Source: Chitinophagaceae bacterium | Lineage (GTDB): Bacteria > Bacteroidota > Bacteroidia > Chitinophagales > Chitinophagaceae | DNA: 13,034 nt | Reading direction: 5' to 3' | NCBI GenBank assembly: GCA_019747455.1 | Contig: JAIEQT010000412.1 | Span: 1-13,034 of the forward strand | In this document: in pieces, positions 7,095 through 13,034 of the stretch | Layout: each line of letters begins with the position of its first letter | Numbering within the stretch: the first letter of the stretch is position 1 | Translations under genes and position numbers: made by a program | The notes under the pieces: model-generated | The model's database searches: none | Told to the model about the DNA's origin: nothing | What the model saw: the letters and a program-made list of their open reading frames with translations, nothing else

Positions 7095-7509
7095 ATGATT
7101 AGCTATTTTCTAAACGGTGGCTTATACTGATAACTTAACCTTCTCCAAAGCCATTCCATCGGACCGAAATGAAAATATTTCAACCAGATGGTAAAAATCA
7201 TATAGTATAATTGATGGCGTTGTAACTATCCAAACAAACCAAAACTTACCTAAATTGTAGGTGATATTTGCTTTGGAAAAAAACAGAAAGAAAAATTATC
7301 TTTTAAAATAGATATTACCTCATAGTAATTGGTGCTTAAGCCAACAGCAAACATTGGTTGGGTAACATGTTAGGTTGGGTTGTTTTTAAGCGTATTGTTT
7401 ATACAAAAACAAATAAGGCAGGATAATTTACATCAAAAAAATGATTTGCATACATATTTATTCCCATAAATAAAGACTAATTTACTTGTACTTCTAAAAT
7501 TATATAGAT
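7095..7509. other. 415-base intergenic region, no gene
   Basis: No coding frame or RNA gene is recognised here. It follows the response-regulator stop and precedes the S9 peptidase start, so it should contain the operon's end and the peptidase promoter. A short hairpin, ACCTA/TAGGT around 7248-7262, has no T-tract. Just before the peptidase ATG the DNA is very A+T rich (7440-7509), but no clear TAnnTTTG -7 box is present. The most structured part is the element at 7356-7379, listed separately. Confidence 0.6.
7356..7379. promoter_or_regulatory. direct repeats flanking a perfect palindrome, candidate operator upstream of the S9 peptidase
   Basis: Two identical heptamers GGTTGGG (7356-7362 and 7373-7379, both followed by T) lie on either side of a perfect 10-base palindrome TAACATGTTA (7363-7372), with no bases between them. 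In addition CCAAC at 7341-7345 can pair with GTTGG at 7357-7361. The element lies about 130 bases before the peptidase ATG. Such compact symmetry suggests protein binding, possibly by the neighbouring response regulator. That is an inference. Confidence 0.4.
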
Positions 7510-9552
7510 ATGCTAAATCGTTTACTTACCGTAATGCTACTGGTGTTATTCACCAGTATTTCATTTGCCCAGTCTAAACAAGCCATTACACATGAGGCGA
7601 TGTGGATGATGAAAAGAGTAGGTGCCCCTCAGGTGAGTTCGGATGGAAAATGGGTAGTATTTAATGTTACAGATCCATCTTACAATGAAACTGAACAGGT
7701 ATCCGATTTGTGGATTGCTTCAACTGATAAAAATAATAAACCGAGAAGACTCACAAACAGCAAGGGTAGCGAAGGTGGTTATCAATGGAGCCCCGATGGC
7801 ACCTATTTAGCTTTCTCTTCCAAAAGAGAAGGCGATGATGCGGCACAAATTTATCTGTTGAATGTAAAAGATGGGGGTGAAGCGCTGCGCATCACTAATT
7901 TATCAACCGGTGCTGCTTCTCCACAATGGAGCCCTGATGGTAAATCGATTTTATTTACCAGCAGTGTATATCCGAATGCTTTTACAGATAGCGCTAATAA
8001 AAAAATTGCGGAAGAGAGAAAAAAAATAAAATACAAGGCCAGGGTTTATAGCAGCTTCCCTATTCGTGATTTTGACCATTGGAGGGATGATAAGCAACCC
8101 CATCTTTTTGTTCAGTCGATAGAGCCGAATTCATTAGCAAAGGATCTTTTTACCAATGTGTCTATTGTAAATAAAGAAGGTTTCAGCTTTATTAGTGCTT
8201 CTTGGAGTAAGGATGGAACAGAAGTTATTTTTAGTGCCAGCACCGATTTGAATACGGCTGCTTACCAAGAGCCAACAACCAATCTTTATAAAGTATCTGT
8301 AAAGGGCAGTGATGCCATAAAGCTAACCGGTGATGGAGATGATTATAGTAATGCCCAAATGAGCAGCGATGGCAAATATTTATTATGCTATGCTTCTGCT
8401 AACAATAACTACAAAGTTTATAATATCAACAAATTAGTACGTTTCGAGTGGCCATCTATGCAAAATAAAACCTTTCTAACACCGGCTTTAGATCGGCCTA
8501 TTAATAGTTATACAGAAGCCAATGGAAATATTATTATGAGTGTGGAAGATCAGGGAAATGATAAATTATTTTCTTTACCGATTGCCGGAGGTAAGCCTCA
8601 ATTACTTAGCAATAATCCGGTTGGCTGTTATAATGCAGCCAGCGTGTCTGCCGATGGACAAACAATTGTATGCAACTACGATAATGCATCTATGCCAACA
8701 GAAGTTGTTAAGATCGGCAATAATAATCACGTCTTTATCTCAAGCTTTAATGAAGAGAAATTAAAAACACTGGACTTACCTAAACCGGATGTAGTATGGA
8801 TGACAAGCAGCCGAGGAAAAAAAATACGTAGTTTATTATTGAAGCCTGCAGGTTTTGATGCGAATAAAAAATATCCATTGTTTGTAGTATTTCATGGCGG
8901 GCCTGCCGGCTCATGGAAAGATAATTGGGGGTATCGTTGGAATTATCATTTACTCGCTGCTCCGGGTTATGTTGTTTTGTTGACTGATTATACTGGTTCT
9001 ACAGGATATGGTGATAAATTTGCACAAGACATTCAATTCGATCCATTCGAAGGGCCTAGCAATGAAATCAATGAGGCCGCTGCTGATGTAATCAAACGTT
9101 ATGCATTTATTGATGGAACTAAACAGGCCGGTGGTGGTGCAAGTTATGGTGGACATTTGGCTAACTGGATGCAGGCTACAACTTCACAATATAAATGCCT
9201 AATATCACATGCCGGCCTGGTTAACAGTGAAGCACAATATGGCACAAGCGATGTTATCTGGGGAAGAGAAGTAATGAATGGTGGTGCGCCATGGACACAA
9301 AACAAAGTATGGAAGGATCAAAATCCTATCCGCTATGCTGCCAAATTTAAAACACCCATTTTGGTTACTGTTGGTGAACAAGATTTTCGTGTACCCATAA
9401 ACAACTCTTTGGAGAATTGGGCAGCGTTACAACGCATGAAAGTGCCGTCTAAACTGCTCGTTTTTCCGGAAGAAAATCATTGGATATTAAGAGCAGAGAA
9501 CAGTCGCTTTTGGTACAGTGAAGTTCATGCCTGGTTAAAAAAATATTTATAG
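7510..9552 (+). CDS. secreted S9-family serine peptidase, dipeptidyl-peptidase 5-like
   Basis: This 680-residue exopeptidase probably removes dipeptides from short peptides in the periplasm. Residues 1-20 are a signal peptide (LLTVMLLVLFTSISFA, cleaved before Q21 or nearby). Residues about 25-425 form a seven-bladed propeller with WD40-like PD40 repeats visible as YQWSPDGTYLAFSS, PQWSPDGKSILFTS, ASWSKDGTEVIFSA and AQMSSDGKYLLCYA. From about 440 to the end is the alpha/beta-hydrolase domain. It carries FHGGPAG, then the nucleophile Ser545 in GGGASYGG, Asp625 in GEQDFRVP and His657 in ENHW, so the catalytic triad is complete. The length matches Porphyromonas DPP5 (recalled as 684 residues) and related S9C enzymes. 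The ATG at 7510 is placed right at the signal peptide. It appears to be transcribed alone. The exact specificity (Ala/hydrophobic versus acylaminoacyl) cannot be fixed from sequence alone. Confidence 0.93.
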   Translation: MLNRLLTVMLLVLFTSISFAQSKQAITHEAMWMMKRVGAPQVSSDGKWVVFNVTDPSYNETEQVSDLWIASTDKNNKPRRLTNSKGSEGGYQWSPDGTYLAFSSKREGDDAAQIYLLNVKDGGEALRITNLSTGAASPQWSPDGKSILFTSSVYPNAFTDSANKKIAEERKKIKYKARVYSSFPIRDFDHWRDDKQPHLFVQSIEPNSLAKDLFTNVSIVNKEGFSFISASWSKDGTEVIFSASTDLNTAAYQEPTTNLYKVSVKGSDAIKLTGDGDDYSNAQMSSDGKYLLCYASANNNYKVYNINKLVRFEWPSMQNKTFLTPALDRPINSYTEANGNIIMSVEDQGNDKLFSLPIAGGKPQLLSNNPVGCYNAASVSADGQTIVCNYDNASMPTEVVKIGNNNHVFISSFNEEKLKTLDLPKPDVVWMTSSRGKKIRSLLLKPAGFDANKKYPLFVVFHGGPAGSWKDNWGYRWNYHLLAAPGYVVLLTDYTGSTGYGDKFAQDIQFDPFEGPSNEINEAAADVIKRYAFIDGTKQAGGGASYGGHLANWMQATTSQYKCLISHAGLVNSEAQYGTSDVIWGREVMNGGAPWTQNKVWKDQNPIRYAAKFKTPILVTVGEQDFRVPINNSLENWAALQRMKVPSKLLVFPEENHWILRAENSRFWYSEVHAWLKKYL

Positions 9553-9620
9553 TTAAGAAGTGAATATAATTTAGAGAAACCAGCGGTGTTATCTGGTAAG
9601 GTTAAGCGTTGATTGGATTT

Positions 9621-9691
9621 TTTGGATATTTATGGGTATAGATATGGGTATTTCTTGATTTTTGGGTATTTTTGGGTAATAATTTGGGTAT
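9621..9691. repeat. imperfect 40-base tandem duplication carrying six GG(G/A)TA boxes before fic
   Basis: GGATA at 9624 and GGGTA at 9634, 9646, 9664, 9674 and 9686 are spaced 10, 12, 18, 10 and 12 bases apart. The first three and last three are therefore offset by exactly 40 bases. Comparing 9621-9651 with 9661-9691 gives 25 of 31 identical positions by hand count. The last box runs straight into the fic start codon (GGGTATG). The spacings of 10-12 bases are near one helical turn, which would suit binding of several proteins on one face of the DNA. It may be an autoregulatory site for the Fic protein's winged helix, or a slippage-prone tract. Confidence 0.6.
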
Positions 9692-10733
9692 GAATACAGA
9701 AAGCCTCAGAATTACGCCGGAAATACTTTTCCTGATCTCTGAAATAGACGAGTTCAAAGGGGCATGGCGGGCATTGGGGCAATTAGCCCCTGAACAGCTT
9801 TCCTCGCTTAAAAAAGTCGCCACGATTGAGAGCATTGGTTCTTCTACTCGTATTGAAGGAAGCAAGCTGACTGATAAGGAAGTCGAGGTTTTGCTTTCCA
9901 ACCTTGAGATACAAAAATTCGAGACACGGGATGAACAAGAGGTCGCCGGATACTCTTCCGTTATGAACCTGATCTTCCAGAGCTACGCCGATATTCCTCT
10001 TTCGGAAAACTATATCCAGCAACTCCATTCTGTTCTGTTGCAACATAGTGAAAAAGATTATTGGCATAGGGGTAATTATAAGAAGTCACCTAACCATGTA
10101 GAGGCTTTCGATGCCCAGGGTAAAAGCCTTGGCTTGGTCTTTGAAACAGCAAGCCCTTTTGAAACACCCATCAGGATGCGCGATCTTGTTGAATGGGCAG
10201 GGCAAGCCTATGCAGAGAAGAAACTTCATCCCCTTTTAATAACCGCTATCGTCATTGTAGAGTTTCTGGCGATACACCCATTTCAGGATGGTAACGGCAG
10301 GCTATCGCGGGTACTGACGACATATCTTCTTCTAAGAGAAGGTTATCATTATGTGCCGTATAGTTCTCTTGAAGCGGTAGTCGAGCAAAGTAAAGAGGGT
10401 TATTATTTAGCCCTGCGCCAAACACAGGGAACATTGAAAAATGAAACGCCTGACTGGCAACCGTGGGTCTTATTTTTTCTTCGCGCCCTGCGGCATCAGA
10501 AAAAAAGACTGGAAGCAAAAGTAGAAAAGGAAAACCTTTTGCTTGTGAAGCTTCCCGACCTGTCTTTAAAAATTCTGCAACTGGTGCAATCAAGGGGTAA
10601 GGCAACAATCAGCGATATTGTAACCATCACCAATGCCAATCGCAATACAGTGAAAAAGCATCTTGAATCACTTGTTGAAACAAATCGACTACAAAAAAAT
10701 GGAGTAGGTAAAGGAACCTGGTATGTTTTATGA
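9690..10733 (+). CDS. class II Fic-domain protein (AMP transferase) with C-terminal winged helix
   Basis: Fic enzymes usually transfer AMP from ATP to a target protein hydroxyl. The ATG at 9690 gives 347 residues; a TTG at 9672 would add six residues encoded by the repeat array and is less likely. The N-terminal helical domain holds the self-inhibitory motif SSTRIEGS, with (S/T)xxxE(G/N) at residues 52-57, which marks class II. The active site is HPFQDGNGRLSR (196-207), the canonical HxFx(D/E)GNGRxxR with catalytic His196, so it should be active. Residues about 293-347 are a winged helix-turn-helix (KATISDIVTITNANRNTVKK). This arrangement matches the Shewanella SoFic/Bacteroides type. No separate antitoxin gene is needed or seen. 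It converges on the restriction gene with seven bases between stops. Its G+C is higher than its left-hand neighbours (53% in one 60-base line), suggesting acquisition. Confidence 0.95.
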   Translation: MNTESLRITPEILFLISEIDEFKGAWRALGQLAPEQLSSLKKVATIESIGSSTRIEGSKLTDKEVEVLLSNLEIQKFETRDEQEVAGYSSVMNLIFQSYADIPLSENYIQQLHSVLLQHSEKDYWHRGNYKKSPNHVEAFDAQGKSLGLVFETASPFETPIRMRDLVEWAGQAYAEKKLHPLLITAIVIVEFLAIHPFQDGNGRLSRVLTTYLLLREGYHYVPYSSLEAVVEQSKEGYYLALRQTQGTLKNETPDWQPWVLFFLRALRHQKKRLEAKVEKENLLLVKLPDLSLKILQLVQSRGKATISDIVTITNANRNTVKKHLESLVETNRLQKNGVGKGTWYVL

Positions 10734-10740
10734 CGGCGTT

Positions 10741-13034
10741 TTAAACTTCGTCAGCAGAGACCACTACATCAAAATTCACCCCAATAGCCTCAAAGTGTTT
10801 TCGACCACACCTGATCTTGTCTGCTTCGGAATTACGGAGCTTCTCGAAATTCCTTGTACCCTTTGTTTCTCTGACAAGATAGATCGTCGAATCTTCATGT
10901 TTCACTATTGCCCAATCGGGATTGTACTCACCGATGGGGGTTTCAACGCGAAACCAATTTGGGAGCTTCACAAAAAGTTTGATGTCTGTTCTTTTCTCAA
11001 GCTCCTCCGCAAATTTCCGCTCAATATCGCTTTGATACATTACTTTATCAAAGATAGATTTTTGAACTTCAAGGCACTGCTCAAAGTAGTCTTTCAGTTC
11101 ATCTTCCCTGAATAACTGCATACTCCATTCAGTTTGACCAACTGTAAGCTTCTCGTATTTAATTCCGTCAATCATCAGACGATGAAGTTCTCTATTGATG
11201 GTGTTGGAAACCTCATCCATGAAACGTTGAGGGTTGATTAGAAATTCTTCTAGTCTCCCACTTCCTTTAACGATTTCTACGATTGTTCTACGTGTAAGCT
11301 CGGTTTGCTTCTGAACGTAGGAAATGATATCCGGTAGACCGCCGCCAAATGAAATATCTTGAGTATTTGATTTTATTTTTTCACTCTTAACACCACTTAC
11401 CTTTACACCTAATTGTGCTTCAAGATAGTGTACCCGAACGGGTTCAATCTTCTCCATTTTCTGAATAGCACGAGTACAATTTCTAATAAGGTCTTCAGTT
11501 TTGTATTCGACCTCATAAGTTGTACGGTGTTTTATCTTGTTCCAGAGAGCTTCAAATTCAGCATCAAGAAATATTTCTTTGTTGATCTTAAGACGCTTTG
11601 GCTCTTCGTCTTTCTTGATATGTCTTTCAAGCTGATAGTTCTGTAGAATACTGATAATATCAGATTCCACAGATACATATTTTTCGGGCAATTTCAGCGT
11701 AAACCCATCTTGAGACGGCTGGAAGGCAGGAAGGATTTTGCCTGATATATCAAGAAAGCCGTTTGTAACCAGCACTCCCCAAATGTCTTCCGATTGCTCG
11801 CGACTAAAAATTGTCTCCTTATCACCGATTAGTTGATAGATACCCTTGAAAGCGATTTTAGGCACTTTTCCAAAAGTCACACCGCAATCTTCTTCATACT
11901 CAGACTGTAGCTTGGACGCGAATTCATCATAGCTTTCATTGGCAACAACAGTAAGTTTATTGATATTATCATCAAAAACTCGGTTGCCGTCTTGATTGAC
12001 CGGCAAGCGAAGACCTCGACCAATTTCCTGCCTTTTTTTAATAGCTGAACGACTTTCATTCAGTGTACAAATCTGGAAAACGTTAGGGTTGTCCCATCCT
12101 TCGCGAAGCGCAGAGTGAGAAAAGATGAATTTCAGCGGTTCATCCAAAGACAACAGCTGTTCCTTGTTGCGCATGATTTTAGCGTATGTGTCATCATCAG
12201 CCTGTGTTGCACCGTTAGTGTCTTTCAATATGCCTTTCTTATCTTGGGAAAAATATCCATCATGTATTTTATCAACGGGATGAACATTTAATGCTGTGTA
12301 TTGAGGGAGCTTTATCAGTTCGTTATAGCTCTGTTCAAATAATTCCGCGTACTTGCCCACGATAGCCTTACCGTCTTCTGAATAAGCTCGATAATTTGCT
12401 ACTCTATCAATGAAAAACAGACTTAATACTTTAATACCTTGCCCCTTCAGTTGAAGCTCTTTATCCAAATGCTTCTTGATTGTATTTTTGATTTGAACGC
12501 TTGCAAGATCATCCTTGATGCCGCCACGTTCTTGACCTTTGTAAAGCCTACCAACTGTAAAATCTATGTATTCGTTATTTGGCTCTGCGCTTATATCCAA
12601 AACCTCAAAACCATTACGATAGGCTTCTCTTTCATTTGACAGTGAAAAAAGATCGCTGTTTTGCGTCACCCATATATCTTTTTCGGCAATTTTTCCTTTG
12701 CCCTGCACCTGTATTTTAATACGTGCTCGTATCCCTTTCTTATTATCTACGTCCAATAATTTAACGTAAGCATCGTTTTGTGCGTTTGCACCCGTCACAG
12801 AAGCAACAACAATTTGCTTTACAAGTCGAAGTTCATAGGCTCGAACTGGGTCGAGTTTATAAACAAGATTATATAGGTTCTTATGTGTTGCAGAGAAGCG
12901 AAGAATACAAGAGGGGTTAAGGGATTTGATCGCATCCTGTGCTCTGGGTGTGTTATCTACACTCTGCGGCTCATCAATAATAACAAAAGGCTTTGTTGCC
13001 TGAATGAACTCGATAGGGCGACGACCAGAGAGCT
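10741..13034 (-). CDS. res: type III restriction system Res subunit (helicase/endonuclease), 5' end beyond window
   Basis: Res works with a Mod methyltransferase. It uses ATP-driven movement on DNA to find unmodified sites in opposite orientation, then cuts nearby. The visible 763 residues run unbroken to the TAA at 10741; the GTG near 12798 is internal, not the start. In order from the right edge are RPIEFIQATKPFVIIDEPQS (DEPQ Walker B at 12964-12975), RFSATHK (motif III, SAT at 12886-12894), SALREGWDNPNVFQICTL (motif V, in 12061-12114) and QEIGRGLRLP (motif VI, 12001-12030). At the C-terminus the endonuclease shows NPDW (10912-10923) and RETKG (10858-10872), the PD-(D/E)xK site. All are intact. 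About 200 N-terminal residues, including Walker A, are missing. The mod gene should lie to the right, upstream of res, but is not in view. Confidence 0.95.
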   Translation of the reverse strand, partial: LSGRRPIEFIQATKPFVIIDEPQSVDNTPRAQDAIKSLNPSCILRFSATHKNLYNLVYKLDPVRAYELRLVKQIVVASVTGANAQNDAYVKLLDVDNKKGIRARIKIQVQGKGKIAEKDIWVTQNSDLFSLSNEREAYRNGFEVLDISAEPNNEYIDFTVGRLYKGQERGGIKDDLASVQIKNTIKKHLDKELQLKGQGIKVLSLFFIDRVANYRAYSEDGKAIVGKYAELFEQSYNELIKLPQYTALNVHPVDKIHDGYFSQDKKGILKDTNGATQADDDTYAKIMRNKEQLLSLDEPLKFIFSHSALREGWDNPNVFQICTLNESRSAIKKRQEIGRGLRLPVNQDGNRVFDDNINKLTVVANESYDEFASKLQSEYEEDCGVTFGKVPKIAFKGIYQLIGDKETIFSREQSEDIWGVLVTNGFLDISGKILPAFQPSQDGFTLKLPEKYVSVESDIISILQNYQLERHIKKDEEPKRLKINKEIFLDAEFEALWNKIKHRTTYEVEYKTEDLIRNCTRAIQKMEKIEPVRVHYLEAQLGVKVSGVKSEKIKSNTQDISFGGGLPDIISYVQKQTELTRRTIVEIVKGSGRLEEFLINPQRFMDEVSNTINRELHRLMIDGIKYEKLTVGQTEWSMQLFREDELKDYFEQCLEVQKSIFDKVMYQSDIERKFAEELEKRTDIKLFVKLPNWFRVETPIGEYNPDWAIVKHEDSTIYLVRETKGTRNFEKLRNSEADKIRCGRKHFEAIGVNFDVVVSADEV

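Noticed and set aside
9579..9597. Hairpin ACCAG/CTGGT after the S9 peptidase as a terminator
   Set aside because: Only a five-base stem with a nine-base loop and no T-tract; too weak to call.
9672..9689. TTG at 9672 as the fic start
   Set aside because: The six added residues come from the repeat array; the ATG at 9690 is immediately available and fits the family.
9602..9901. Minus-strand open frame of 99 codons across the GGGTA array
   Set aside because: It is antisense to the N-terminal part of fic, and part of it is just the repeat array translated.
10723..11115. Plus-strand open frame of 130 codons overlapping the end of fic
   Set aside because: It lies opposite the conserved endonuclease end of res (NPDW and RETKG), so it is a shadow of that gene.
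1..13034. tRNA, rRNA, CRISPR array, insertion sequence or transposase
   Set aside because: No cloverleaf, repeat-spacer pattern, terminal inverted repeats or transposase-like protein was seen on either strand.

Overview
The window looks like chromosomal DNA of a Bacteroidota species, probably of the Chitinophaga/Sphingobacteria side. The reasons are a SusC/RagA-type outer-membrane transporter, AT-rich intergenic DNA, no obvious Shine-Dalgarno boxes, a HisKA_3/LuxR two-component pair and a periplasmic S9 peptidase. The lineage is inferred from gene content only.

Layout. (a) 1-3096, minus: a long SusC/RagA TonB-dependent transporter open at the left edge; its C-terminal end and the expected SusD partner lie outside. 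A doubtful 88-residue ORF sits just upstream of it. (b) 3553-4493: a small XRE-type regulator (plus) converges on a six-helix membrane protein (minus) with an 11-base gap. A 16-base palindrome spans the regulator's stop codon, and another palindrome lies in the regulator's promoter region. (c) 4751-7094, plus: a tight four-gene unit made of an 87-residue soluble protein, a seven-helix membrane protein, a histidine kinase without a sensor domain, and a NarL-type response regulator. It reads as one signalling cassette in which the seven-helix protein probably supplies the input. (d) 7095-7509: non-coding, with a composite repeat/palindrome element. (e) 7510-9552, plus: a secreted S9 peptidase resembling dipeptidyl-peptidase 5. 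(f) 9621-13034: a defence-type segment with an imperfect 40-base tandem duplication, a class II Fic enzyme (plus), and, seven bases away and convergent, the Res subunit of a type III restriction system (minus, open at the right edge).

How the genes fit together. The transporter and peptidase fit scavenging of polymers or peptides, although nothing in the sequence links them directly. The four-gene cassette should connect a membrane signal to transcription. The Fic/Res end looks like the border of an accessory island: hand counts of single 60-base lines give about 43% and 53% G+C inside fic against about 37% in the S9 gene. The most interesting unexplained items are the small-protein/seven-helix/kinase/regulator cassette and the tandem GGGTA array in front of fic.
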